Shown in pieces: positions 33,376 through 42,075 of a stretch of DNA of 64,000 nt (the first letter of the stretch is position 1; the number at the start of each line of letters is the position of its first letter). The notes under the pieces were generated by a model. The model was not told the origin of the DNA, searched no databases, and was given only the letters and a program-made list of their open reading frames with translations. The translations under genes were made by a program, and so were the position numbers. Origin of the DNA: Saccharothrix luteola (GTDB taxonomy: Bacteria; Actinomycetota; Actinomycetes; Mycobacteriales; Pseudonocardiaceae); the NCBI RefSeq assembly GCF_020859565.1, contig NZ_JAJHUO010000013.1, positions 1-64,000 of the forward strand, in the 5' to 3' direction.

Positions 33376-34452
33376 GTGAAGCGCCGGTTGTCCATCGGCT
33401 TGGCCGTGGTGTTGTTGGCCGCCGTCGTCGCGGTGGTCGTGTGGGGCCGCTCGGATGACGCGGAAGGTGGCGCGCAGGGTGAGCTGACCACCGTGCGCGG
33501 GGTCATCGGGTCGGAGAAGCTGGCCTTCTTCAGCGACCGCAGGGTCGTCGACGCGTTCGCGAAGCACGGCCTGAAGGTCGAGGTGGACACGGCCGGCTCA
33601 CGGCAGATCGCCACCTCCGTCGACCTCGGCAAGTACGCGTTCGCGTTCCCGTCGTCCTCGCCCGCCGCGCAGCGGATCCAGCGCGACCGCAGGACGACCG
33701 CCGCGCACACGCCGTTCCAGTCGCCCATGGCCGTGGCGACGTTCGAGCCGATCGTCGGGCTGCTCGAAGCCGCCGGCGTCGTGACCAAGGGCGCGGGCGA
33801 CTACCAGGTGCTCGACGTGGCCAAGTACCTGGAGCTGACCAAGGCGGGCACGCGCTGGGACCAGCTGCCCGGCAACACCGCCTACCCGGCCCGCAAGAAC
33901 GTCCTCGTCACCACTACCAACCCGGGCGAGTCGAACTCCGCCGCGATGTACCTGGCGATCGTGTCGTTCGTGGCCAACGGCAACACGGTGGTCGGCACGC
34001 CGGAGCAGGAGGCGGCCGTGCTGCCCGACGTCGCCAGGCTCTTCCGCGACCAGGGCTACACGCAGAACAGCACCGAGGGCCCGTTCGAGGACTACCTCGC
34101 GGCCGGCATGGGCAAGACGCCGCTCGCGCTGATCTACGAGTCCCAGTACCTCGACCGGGTGCAGCGCGCCGACGGCTCGATCCGCGCCGACATGCGCCTG
34201 CTCTACCTCGCGCCGACGGTCTACTCCAAGCACACCCTGGTCCCGTTGTCCGACCAGGGCGACCAGGTCGGCCGACTGCTGGGCACCGATCCCGAGCTGA
34301 CCAGGCTCGCCGCCACGTTCGGCTTCCGCACGTCCGACCCGCGCGTGTTCGCCGAGGTGGTCGGCGACAAGGCCCCCGCGGACCTGGTGGACGCGGTCGA
34401 GCCGCCGTCGTTCGAGACGCTGGAACGCCTGCTCGACGCGGTCGCCGCGTGA
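33376..34452 (+). CDS. Membrane-anchored substrate-binding-like protein (operon gene 1)
   Basis: A 358-residue protein with a single N-terminal membrane anchor (IGLAVVLLAAVVAVVVWG) and an extracytoplasmic domain resembling ABC solute-binding proteins: TTVRGVIGSEKLAFFSD, PSSSPAAQRI, AVATFEPIVGLLEAAG and the late DVAKYLELTKAG. It is lipobox-free, so it stays membrane-tethered. Ligand unknown. GTG start; the stop overlaps the start of the TelA gene (TGATG). First of four coupled genes. Confidence 0.7.
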   Translation: MKRRLSIGLAVVLLAAVVAVVVWGRSDDAEGGAQGELTTVRGVIGSEKLAFFSDRRVVDAFAKHGLKVEVDTAGSRQIATSVDLGKYAFAFPSSSPAAQRIQRDRRTTAAHTPFQSPMAVATFEPIVGLLEAAGVVTKGAGDYQVLDVAKYLELTKAGTRWDQLPGNTAYPARKNVLVTTTNPGESNSAAMYLAIVSFVANGNTVVGTPEQEAAVLPDVARLFRDQGYTQNSTEGPFEDYLAAGMGKTPLALIYESQYLDRVQRADGSIRADMRLLYLAPTVYSKHTLVPLSDQGDQVGRLLGTDPELTRLAATFGFRTSDPRVFAEVVGDKAPADLVDAVEPPSFETLERLLDAVAA

Positions 34453-35603
34453 TGGACGAGTTCACCCTCACCCCGCCGGAGCCCGTGACGCCGATCCCCG
34501 TCGAACGCGCGGCCGGCCTGATCGCGCTCGGCGAGGACGTGCGCGCGGACGTCGACCGCCGCGCCGAGCGGTTCGCCGAACGCCTCCAGGAGCTGGACGT
34601 CCGGTCACCGGAGTTCACCGCCGTGCTGGACGACGTGCTCGCCGTCGGCGAGGCGGACATGCGTGCGGCGGCGGGCGTGGCGGGGACGATGCTCGACCGC
34701 TCGGCCCGCGCCCTGCGCGACGACTCGCCGCAGGTCCAGGTCACCACGTCGCTGTCGGGCCTGCGCCGCACCGTTGCCGAGCTGGACCCGGCCAAGCTGC
34801 CCATCACCGGCCGCAAGCTGCTGAAGGTCTTCCCCGCCGCGAACGCGGCCAAGAAGGCCCTCGACCGCTACCGCGCCGCGGGCGAGCCGGTGAACGCGCT
34901 GGTCGTCGACCTGCGCAACCGGCAGGACGTGCTGCGCCGCGACAACGCCGTCATCAAGGGCGAGCGCGAGCGGCTGTGGCGGGCCATGGGCAAGCTGGCC
35001 GAGGCCGCCGCGTTCGCCGAGGCGGTGGACGCCGCGATCGACCGGCAGGCCGGGATCTTCGACCTGACCGACCCGGCACGGGCGCGGGCGCTGCGCGCGG
35101 ACGTGCTGCACCCCATCCGGCAACGGCACCAGGACCTGCTGACGCAGCTCGCCGTCAGCGCGCAGGGCTACCTGGCCCTGGACCTGGTGCGGCGCAACAA
35201 CGACGAGCTGATCCGGGGCGTGGAACGCGCGGTGACCACGACGGTGGCCGCGTTGCGGATCGCCCTGCTGGTCAGCGGCGCGCTGGCGAGCCAGCGCGAC
35301 GTGCTGGACGAGGTCGCCGCGTTGCAGGCCACCACGGACGGCCTGATCCGCGCCAACACCGAACTGCTCGACCTGCAGGGCGCGGAGATCCGCCGGGCGA
35401 GCAGCGACCCGGCCGTCGCGGTGGAGACGATCCGCGCGTCGTTCGACCGGATCTACGCGGCGATCGACGCGGTCGACGGCTACCGGGCCGACGCGGTGCG
35501 CACGATGGCCGTGACCGTCGAGTCGCTGTCGGGGGAGCTCCGCCGCGCGGAAGAGCACTTGCGCCGTTCGCACGACGCGGCGGCGGTCGAGGGGGACCGA
35601 TGA
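34452..35603 (+). CDS. TelA-like toxic anion resistance family protein (operon gene 2)
   Basis: A 383-residue, mostly helical cytoplasmic protein of the TelA (toxic anion resistance) family. The family's long coiled-coil runs from about residue 90 to 330, with PVNALVVDLRNRQDVLRRDNAVIKGERERLWRAMG, LLTQLAVSAQGYLALDLVRRNNDELIRGVERAVTTTVAALR and the final SLSGELRRAEEHLRRSH. The family is named from tellurite resistance, but its mechanism is undefined. TelA proteins are known to travel with XpaC-like membrane proteins, VWA proteins and Ter-type stress genes, and three of those themes appear here. Confidence 0.85.
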   Translation: MDEFTLTPPEPVTPIPVERAAGLIALGEDVRADVDRRAERFAERLQELDVRSPEFTAVLDDVLAVGEADMRAAAGVAGTMLDRSARALRDDSPQVQVTTSLSGLRRTVAELDPAKLPITGRKLLKVFPAANAAKKALDRYRAAGEPVNALVVDLRNRQDVLRRDNAVIKGERERLWRAMGKLAEAAAFAEAVDAAIDRQAGIFDLTDPARARALRADVLHPIRQRHQDLLTQLAVSAQGYLALDLVRRNNDELIRGVERAVTTTVAALRIALLVSGALASQRDVLDEVAALQATTDGLIRANTELLDLQGAEIRRASSDPAVAVETIRASFDRIYAAIDAVDGYRADAVRTMAVTVESLSGELRRAEEHLRRSHDAAAVEGDR

Positions 35604-37219
35604 GGACAGCGTTCGTGCTCGCCGCCGTGCTGGTGGTGGCGGGGTGCACCGGCGAGGCCGAGCCCGACCCGGCGCAGCCCGCCGGCCCTGCGGAACCGGG
35701 GGTGCTGCGGGTGCTGGCGGGCAGCGAGCTGACCGACCTGCAACCGGTGCTGGACGAGGCGGCCGAGGCCACCGGCGTCGAGGTGAAGTTCACCTTCACC
35801 GGCACGCTGGAGGGCGCCGAAGCGTTGGCGAAGGGCGAGGTCGACGGCAAGTACGACGCCGTCTGGTTCTCGTCCAACCGCTACCCGGCCGGCATCCCGG
35901 ACGCCGCGAAGCGGCTCGGCAACCAGGTCAAGATCATGAGCTCGCCGGTGGTGCTCGGCCTGTCGACGTCGTCGGCGCAGCGGTTGGGGTGGGCTGACCG
36001 GCGGGTCGGCTGGGGCGAGATCGCCGAACAGGCCGGGCGCAAGGCGTTCAGCTACGGCATGACCGACCCGTCGTCCTCGAACTCCGGCTTCTCCGCCCTG
36101 GTCGGCGTGGCGTCGGCGTTGGCGGGCGCGGGCAACGCCGTGGACGCGGGCCAGATCGCGGCCGTGACACCGCGGTTGAAGGGCTTCTTCGCCGCGCAGT
36201 CGCTGTCCGCCGGGTCGTCGGGCTGGCTGTCGGAGGCCTACCTGCGCCGCGCCACCGGCCACGACCCCGGCGCGCGCGTCGACGGACTGATCAACTACGA
36301 GTCCGTGCTGCTGTCCCTGAACGCGTCCAAGGACCTGCCCGAACCGCTCACGCTGGTCTACCCGGAGGACGGCGTGGTCACCGCGGACTACCCGCTGACC
36401 CTGCTCGCGGACTCCGGTGACGACGCCCGTGCCGCGCACCAGCGCCTCACTGACCACCTGCGCACGCCGGACGTGCAGCGCAAGATCATGGAGACCACGC
36501 ACCGGCGGCCGGTCGTGCCGGGTGTCGACCTGGACTCCCGGTTCGCCGTGCGCGACCTGGTCGAGCTGCCGTTCCCGGCCGCGCGCGACTCCGTCGACGC
36601 CCTGCTCTCGGCCTACTTCAACGAGATCCGGCGCCCGTCGCGCACGCTGTACGTGCTCGACACGTCCGGCTCGATGGCCGGCGACCGCATCGCGTCGCTC
36701 CGGTCCGCGCTGGTCGGCCTGACCGGCGCGGACGACTCCCTCACCGGCCGCTTCCGCCGGTTCCGCAGCCGGGAGGAGGTGACCATGCTGCCGTTCAACA
36801 CCTCGCCCGGCACGCCGCGCACGTTCACCCTGCCCGAGGGCGACCCGCAGGCCGAGCTGGCGGAGATCAAGGCGTACGCCGAAGGGCTGGTCGAAGGCGG
36901 CGGCACGGCCATCTACGACAGCCTGTCCCGCGCCTACGAGGTGATGGAGCCGCTGGTCGCGGCCGACCCGGACCGGTTCACCTCGATCGTGCTGATGACC
37001 GACGGCGAGAACGCGAACGGTTCGGGCCTGGCCGAGTTCCAGGCGTCGTTCGGCGCGGTGCCCGGGTCGCTGCGGCAGGTGCCCGTGTTCACCGTGCTGT
37101 TCGGCGAGGGCAGCAGCGCCGAGCTGGGCCAGGTGGCCACCATGACCGGCGGCAAGGTGTTCGACGCGCGCGCCACCGAACTCGGCGACGTGTTCCAGGA
37201 GATCCGCGGCTACCAATGA
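35600..37219 (+). CDS. Substrate-binding/VWA fusion lipoprotein (operon gene 3)
   Basis: A 539-residue lipoprotein (lipobox VVAGC, Cys16) fusing two modules. Residues 30-330 resemble a periplasmic binding protein (LRVLAGSELTDLQPVLDEAAEATGV, GMTDPSSSNSGFSALVG, SAGSSGWLSEAY), and residues about 347-539 form a von Willebrand A domain with an intact MIDAS DTSGSM at 354-359 and LMTDGENANG. The start overlaps telA by four bases (ATGA). The extracytoplasmic, metal-coordinating VWA suggests a cell-surface sensor or assembly factor acting with the TelA and XpaC-like partners. Confidence 0.85.
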   Translation: MRTAFVLAAVLVVAGCTGEAEPDPAQPAGPAEPGVLRVLAGSELTDLQPVLDEAAEATGVEVKFTFTGTLEGAEALAKGEVDGKYDAVWFSSNRYPAGIPDAAKRLGNQVKIMSSPVVLGLSTSSAQRLGWADRRVGWGEIAEQAGRKAFSYGMTDPSSSNSGFSALVGVASALAGAGNAVDAGQIAAVTPRLKGFFAAQSLSAGSSGWLSEAYLRRATGHDPGARVDGLINYESVLLSLNASKDLPEPLTLVYPEDGVVTADYPLTLLADSGDDARAAHQRLTDHLRTPDVQRKIMETTHRRPVVPGVDLDSRFAVRDLVELPFPAARDSVDALLSAYFNEIRRPSRTLYVLDTSGSMAGDRIASLRSALVGLTGADDSLTGRFRRFRSREEVTMLPFNTSPGTPRTFTLPEGDPQAELAEIKAYAEGLVEGGGTAIYDSLSRAYEVMEPLVAADPDRFTSIVLMTDGENANGSGLAEFQASFGAVPGSLRQVPVFTVLFGEGSSAELGQVATMTGGKVFDARATELGDVFQEIRGYQ

Positions 37220-37818
37220 TCCGCTACCTGGGCTCGACCAAGAACCTCGTCGGCTGCGTCGGCGGCCTCCTCGGCGTGCTGCTGCACCTGACCGGCGCGG
37301 TCGGCGGCGTGTGGCCGGTCGTGGTGGCCGGGCTGTACGCGGTGGGCGCGCTGCTCGCGCCGCCGGAGAAGATCCGGTTGGTGCCGGTGGACGCGGTCAC
37401 CGAGGCCGGCCTGCTCCACGCGGAACTGGACGAGCTGGTGCGCGAGGTGGGCGCGCAGTCGTCCCGGGTGCCCGAGCCCGCGGTCGCCGCCGTCGGCCGG
37501 ATCGGCGCGGTGCTCGGCGACCTCCTCGCCCGGCACGAGGCGTTGGCCGCCAACCCGGACCTGCGGCACACCGTGGTCCGGCTGGCGCGCACCGACCTGC
37601 CGCTGTCCGTGCAGACCTACCTGAACCTGCCGTGGTGGTTCGCGGTGAAGCAGCGCGCGGGCGGCGAGCCGAGCCCGGGGGAGGAGTTGGTGACCCAGCT
37701 CGGCCTGCTGGAGGCCGAGGCCCACCGCCTGGCCGAACGCGTGTACGCCGCCGACGTCAACCAGCAGGCCGACCACACCCGCTACCTGCGCGACCGCGAC
37801 CCGGACAACCAACCCTGA
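37216..37818 (+). CDS. XpaC-like membrane protein (operon gene 4)
   Basis: A 200-residue protein with an N-terminal pair of membrane helices (LVGCVGGLLGVLLHLTGAVGGV and WPVVVAGLYAVGALL) followed by a charged helical cytoplasmic region to the end. The layout resembles XpaC, the usual partner of TelA-family proteins, though sequence identity by eye is low. The ATG overlaps the VWA gene stop by four bases, so the operon is translated as a coupled unit. Function unknown. Confidence 0.6.
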   Translation: MIRYLGSTKNLVGCVGGLLGVLLHLTGAVGGVWPVVVAGLYAVGALLAPPEKIRLVPVDAVTEAGLLHAELDELVREVGAQSSRVPEPAVAAVGRIGAVLGDLLARHEALAANPDLRHTVVRLARTDLPLSVQTYLNLPWWFAVKQRAGGEPSPGEELVTQLGLLEAEAHRLAERVYAADVNQQADHTRYLRDRDPDNQP

Positions 37819-37819
37819 C

Positions 37820-37885
37820 CGCGTGTCGAACGTTCAGGTCCCGCGTGTCGAACGTTCAGGTCCCGCGTGTCGAACGCTCGGGTAC
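37820..37885. repeat. Three head-to-tail 22-bp repeats at a convergent gene end
   Basis: Copies of a 22-mer whose core is GTGTCGAACGTTCAGG lie at 37820-37841 and 37842-37863 exactly, and a diverged third at 37864-37885. They start one base after the XpaC-like gene's stop and contain the stop of the AfsR-like gene, so they supply that protein's last residues (ERSTRGT on the minus strand). The third copy adds the hairpin CTCGGG-TAC-CCCGAG. The class resembles the cluster at 21.2 kb by position and by the GAACGT core. Confidence 0.9.
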
Positions 37886-40800
37886 CCCGAGTTCACCGTT
37901 CGCGCCCGCTGACGCCCGCGCCTGATCCGGGGCGAGGGCCGAGCCGCGGGCGAAGTGCTCGGCGAACGCCTCCGGCCCCAGCGCTCCGGCGGCACGCGCG
38001 GTGATGCGGTCGACGTCGCCCCGTTCGGCGGGCGGCAGGGGAGCGCCGCGCAACCGCCTGGCCGCGTCCGCCGCGCCGAGCAGGGCCGCGGCGTCCGCCG
38101 GGTCGACCGCACCGGCCAGACCTTCCAGCGCCAACGCCAGCGCACGGGGGTCACCGGTGTCCGCGGCCACCGCGTAGCTCTCCCGGTGCCGTGCGGCGGC
38201 GGTGGCGAAGTCGCCGCGCAGTTCGGCGACGAAGCCGAGTTCGGCGAGCACCAGCGCGTTCGCGCTCGTCAGCCCGACCTCGTCGTGCCAGTCCAGCACG
38301 GTGTGCAGCAGCTCCTCGGCGGTGTCGAGATCACCTTCACGGCGTGCGCCGAGCGCCAGGCCCAGCCGCGCGTTGACCTCACCGGCCCGGAAACCGTGCT
38401 GCGCCGCCAAGTGCATGGCGCGCTCGTGGTGCTCCCGAGCCCGCACGTGGTCACCGGCGAGCAGCGCGATGCGGCCGAGGCCCGAGGTCAGGTCGGACAC
38501 CTCCGGCCACAGCCCGAGCCGGTCGGCGAGCCGCAGGCCCGTGCGCAACCGGTCGGCCGCCTCCTCGTGGTCGCCGAACGCCTCGGCCACGAACGCGAGC
38601 ACCCGCGTGCCGCGCAGTTGGCCCCACGTGTCGCCGAGGTCGCGGAAGAGGACGACGCTGCGCTCGCCCACCCGTGCCGCCGCCGACAGGTCGCCGCGCA
38701 CGAAGTGCTGGAGCGCCCGGTCGCCGAGCGCCGCCGCGGTGCCCCAGCGGTCGCCGGTCGCGGCGAAGCCCGCCAACGCCCGGTCGGTCAGGCCTTCCGC
38801 CGAGGTGATGTCGCCGATCTCGCACAGCGCGTGGCCGAGGAACCAGGACGCGTGGGGTTCAGGACACGACCGCAGCGCGGCCTCGATCCGCTCGACCCGG
38901 TCCGCGCCGTCACCGGTCAGGATGCGGATCGCGGTGTGCCAGGCCGTGGTGGCGCCGGTCCGGCCCAGCGCGTGCGCGGCGTCGAACGCCCGGCGCGCCT
39001 CACCCAGCCTGCCGCGCAGCACCCAGTACCACGCCAGCGCGTCCACCAGCCGCAACGCGGGCGAGACCAACCCGCGGCGCACGGCGTGGTCCAGCGCGCC
39101 GCGCAGGTTGGCCGACTCCGCGTCCAGCCGCCGCAACCACTCGTGCTGGTCCGGTCCGCGCAACCGGGCCTGCTCGGCCAGGCCGGTGCAGTACTCGACG
39201 TGCCGTGCCCGGACCTCGTCCAGCTCGCCCGCCTCGTCCAGCCGCTCCACGCAGTACGCGGCCAGGGATTCGAGCAGCCGGTACCGGGTGCCACCGGGGC
39301 CTTCCACCACGACCACCAGCGACCGGTCGACCAGACCGGCCAGCACGTCGAGCACGTCGTCACCGCCGCACACCGCCTCGGCCGCCTCGAACGCGCAGCC
39401 CTCGTGGTGCACGGCCAACCTCCGCAGCACGACCCGCGACGCGTCGTCCAGCAGCTCCCAGCTCCAGTCGATCATCGCGCGCAGGGTCCGCTGCCGGGGC
39501 GGCGCGTCGCGGTACCCGCCCGCCAGCACGCGGAACCGGTCGTCCAGCCGGGACAGCACGCCGGTCACGCCCAACGCGCGCACCTTGGTCGCGGCCAGCT
39601 CCAACGCCAACGGGATGCCGTCCAACCGCCGGCAGATCGCGGCCACCGCGGCGAGGTCCGAAGCGGACCCGCCCGCCGCGCCGGCCCGGGCGACGAACAG
39701 CTCGACCGCGGCGGACTCGGCCAGCGGCGCGACGGCGTGCCGCACCTCGCCCGCCACGGCCAGCGGCTCCTGGCTGGTCGCCAGCACGCGCACGTGCGGC
39801 GCGCTGCGCAGCACCGCCGCGGTCAGCTCCGCCACCTCGGCGATCATCTGCTCGCAGTTGTCCAGCACGAGCAGCAGCCGCTTGTCCCGCAACGCCGTCG
39901 TCAGCCGGTCGGCCGCGTCGACGTGCTCACCGCCCCAGGCGCCGTCGTCGCGGATGCCCAGCGCCGCGGTGACCACGTCGGGCAGCGAGCACGGCGCCGA
40001 CACCTCGACCACCCACACGCCGTCCGGGAACCCGTCCACCACCTGCCGGGCGGTCTCCACCGCGAGCCTCGTCTTGCCGACACCACCCGGTCCGGTCAAC
40101 GTCACCAGGCGGTGCCCGGCCAGCAGCCGACGCGCCTCGGCCACGTCCCGCTCCCGGCCGACCAGCGCGGTGAGCGGGTTCGGCAGGTTGGTGCCCGGCC
40201 GGACCGGCGGCGCGAGGCGCGGGTCCTGGGCCAGCATGGCGCGGTGCAGGGCGGCCAGCTCGGGGCTCGGGTCGACGCCGAGCTCGTCGGCCAGCCGACG
40301 GCGCAGGTCGTCGTAGCCCGCCAGCGCCTCGTGCTGCCGTCCCGCCCGGTAGAGCGCGCGCAGGTGGATCGCGCGCAGGCGTTCCCGCAACGGGTGCCGC
40401 GCGACCACGTCCGCGAGCTCGGACACCACGGCCGCGTGCTCGCCGAGGTCGAGCCGCGCCAGGGCCAGGTCCTCCAGCGCCACCAGCCGCTGCTCCTCGA
40501 GCCGGGTGATCGCCGATCGGGCGAAGTCGAGGTCCGCGAAGTCCGCGAACGCCGGGCCGCGCCACAGGTTCAGCGCGTCGGTGAGCAACGCGGCCCGCGC
40601 CGCCGGGTCGCCCGCCGCCCGCGCCCGCGCGATCAGCTCCGCGAACACGTCGGCGTCCACCGAGTCGGCGTGGACCAGGTAGCCGGGTGATCGTGATTCG
40701 ACCAGGTCACGGCCGCCCGGCTCGGCCTCCTCCAACGCCCGGCGCAGCTGCGACACCTTCGCGTGCAGCGCCCGCAGCGGGTTGCCGGGGCCGTCCTCGC

Positions 40801-40954
40801 CCCACAGGTCGGCGACCAGCCGGTCCGCCGACACGGGACGGCCGCGGTCGGCAAGCAGGTCGGCGAGCAGCAGCCGCACCTTGCGCTCGGGCACCTTGAC
40901 GGGCGTGCCGTCCGCGGTCCGGACGTCCAGCGGACCGAGCACCCCGAAACGCAT
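37856..40954 (-). CDS. AfsR/SARP-type regulator (SARP-NB-ARC-TPR)
   Basis: A 1032-residue pathway regulator. Residues 1-95 form a winged-helix SARP DNA-binding domain (MRFGVLGPLDV, KVRLLLADLLADRGRPVSADRLVADLW), residues 95-245 a bacterial transcriptional activation domain, residues about 270-560 an NB-ARC ATPase with Walker A GPGGVGKTR and the LLLVLDNCEQM box, and the rest tetratricopeptide-like helices. Proteins like AfsR switch on secondary metabolism after ATP-dependent activation. The ATG at 40954 gives the family N-terminus. The last residues are encoded by the 22-bp repeats. SARP-type 11-bp direct repeats lie in the divergent promoter. Confidence 0.9.
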   Translation of the reverse strand: MRFGVLGPLDVRTADGTPVKVPERKVRLLLADLLADRGRPVSADRLVADLWGEDGPGNPLRALHAKVSQLRRALEEAEPGGRDLVESRSPGYLVHADSVDADVFAELIARARAAGDPAARAALLTDALNLWRGPAFADFADLDFARSAITRLEEQRLVALEDLALARLDLGEHAAVVSELADVVARHPLRERLRAIHLRALYRAGRQHEALAGYDDLRRRLADELGVDPSPELAALHRAMLAQDPRLAPPVRPGTNLPNPLTALVGRERDVAEARRLLAGHRLVTLTGPGGVGKTRLAVETARQVVDGFPDGVWVVEVSAPCSLPDVVTAALGIRDDGAWGGEHVDAADRLTTALRDKRLLLVLDNCEQMIAEVAELTAAVLRSAPHVRVLATSQEPLAVAGEVRHAVAPLAESAAVELFVARAGAAGGSASDLAAVAAICRRLDGIPLALELAATKVRALGVTGVLSRLDDRFRVLAGGYRDAPPRQRTLRAMIDWSWELLDDASRVVLRRLAVHHEGCAFEAAEAVCGGDDVLDVLAGLVDRSLVVVVEGPGGTRYRLLESLAAYCVERLDEAGELDEVRARHVEYCTGLAEQARLRGPDQHEWLRRLDAESANLRGALDHAVRRGLVSPALRLVDALAWYWVLRGRLGEARRAFDAAHALGRTGATTAWHTAIRILTGDGADRVERIEAALRSCPEPHASWFLGHALCEIGDITSAEGLTDRALAGFAATGDRWGTAAALGDRALQHFVRGDLSAAARVGERSVVLFRDLGDTWGQLRGTRVLAFVAEAFGDHEEAADRLRTGLRLADRLGLWPEVSDLTSGLGRIALLAGDHVRAREHHERAMHLAAQHGFRAGEVNARLGLALGARREGDLDTAEELLHTVLDWHDEVGLTSANALVLAELGFVAELRGDFATAAARHRESYAVAADTGDPRALALALEGLAGAVDPADAAALLGAADAARRLRGAPLPPAERGDVDRITARAAGALGPEAFAEHFARGSALAPDQARASAGANGELGVPERSTRGT

Positions 40955-40979
40955 GGCCGCAACCGTAGTCGAGGCGGTC

Positions 40980-41012
40980 CGAACAGGACCCGAGCAGAAC
41001 CCGAACAAGGCG
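40980..41012. promoter_or_regulatory. Three 11-bp direct repeats of SARP-binding type
   Basis: CGAACAGGACC (40980-40990), CGAGCAGAACC (40991-41001) and CGAACAAGGCG (41002-41012) are head-to-tail with an exact 11-bp period. SARP proteins bind tandem heptamers in this 11-bp layout. The location, between a SARP gene and the oxidoreductase operon 46 bp downstream, makes direct activation of that operon likely. Confidence 0.7.
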
Positions 41013-41058
41013 TCGGCAAGGTGGTCCCACAGACGAAATCGCTGCTCGGAGGCACATC

Positions 41059-42075
41059 ATGACGATCATCACCACCACCCGGGAGATCCGGCTCGCGTCA
41101 CGCCCGGTCGGCGAGCCCGTACCCGGCAACTTCACGCTCGCGACCGTCGGACTGCCCCCGTTGGCCGACGGTCAGGTGCTCGTGCGCAACACGTGGATGT
41201 CGGTCGACCCGTACATGCGCGGCCGGATGGACGACGGCGAGTCGTACATCCCGCCGTTCCGGCTCGGCGCGGCGCTGGAGGGCGGCGCGGTCGGCGAGGT
41301 CGTCGCGTCGAGGTCGGACGCCGTGCCGGTCGGCGCGACCGTGGCCCACTTCCTCGGGTGGCGCGAGCACGCGGTCGTTGACGCGTCGGCCGTGACCGTC
41401 GTGGACACCGCGATCGCGCCCGCGTCCGCCTACCTGGGCGTGCTCGGCACGCCTGGGCTCACCGCGTACGTGAGCCTGACCGAGATCGCGCCCGTGCGGC
41501 CCGGTGACGTGGTCTTCGTGTCCGCCGCCGCGGGTGCGGTCGGCAGCGTGGCCGGGCAGATCGCCCGGCGGCTCGGCGCGTCCCGGGTCATCGGCTCGGC
41601 GGGCGGGCCGGTGAAGACCGAGAAGCTGATCAAGAAGTTCGGGTTCGACGCCGCACTGGACTACAAGGCCGGTCCCGTCGCCGAACAGTTGGCGTCCGCG
41701 GCGCCCGACGGTATCGACGTCTACGTCGACCACGTCGGCGGTGACCACTTGGAGGCGGCCATCGGGGCGATGCGCGACGGCGGCCGGATCGCGCTGGTCG
41801 GCGCGATCAGCCAGTACAACGCGACCGGGCCCGTGCCGGGGCCGAACCTGTACCCGGCCGCGACCAAGCAGCTCAGCCTGCGCGGCATGGTGGTCAGCTC
41901 CTACCTGCACCGGTTCCCCGAGTACGTCGAGCGTGCCGCCGGGTGGCTGGCGGACGGCGGTCTGCGCACCGAGGAGACCGTGTCCGATGGGCTGGAGAGC
42001 GCGCCGGAGGCGTTCTTCGGCGTGCTGCGCGGCGCCAACACCGGCAAGATGCTCGTCCGCCTGGACGCGCGGTGA
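41059..42075 (+). CDS. NADP-dependent MDR oxidoreductase (PTGR-like)
   Basis: A 338-residue medium-chain reductase of the prostaglandin-reductase/2-alkenal reductase group: WMSVDPYMRGRMDDGESYIPPF, the NADP motif SAAAGAVGSVAGQIARRLGASRVIGSAGG and VDVYVDHVGGDHLEAAIGAM. It likely reduces carbon-carbon double bonds of enones. It is the first gene of a two-gene operon overlapped with the flavodoxin-like gene, behind SARP-type repeats. Confidence 0.9.
   Translation: MTIITTTREIRLASRPVGEPVPGNFTLATVGLPPLADGQVLVRNTWMSVDPYMRGRMDDGESYIPPFRLGAALEGGAVGEVVASRSDAVPVGATVAHFLGWREHAVVDASAVTVVDTAIAPASAYLGVLGTPGLTAYVSLTEIAPVRPGDVVFVSAAAGAVGSVAGQIARRLGASRVIGSAGGPVKTEKLIKKFGFDAALDYKAGPVAEQLASAAPDGIDVYVDHVGGDHLEAAIGAMRDGGRIALVGAISQYNATGPVPGPNLYPAATKQLSLRGMVVSSYLHRFPEYVERAAGWLADGGLRTEETVSDGLESAPEAFFGVLRGANTGKMLVRLDAR

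Noticed and set aside
37820-37885. CRISPR or tRNA-like element
   Set aside because: Only three contiguous copies without spacers.
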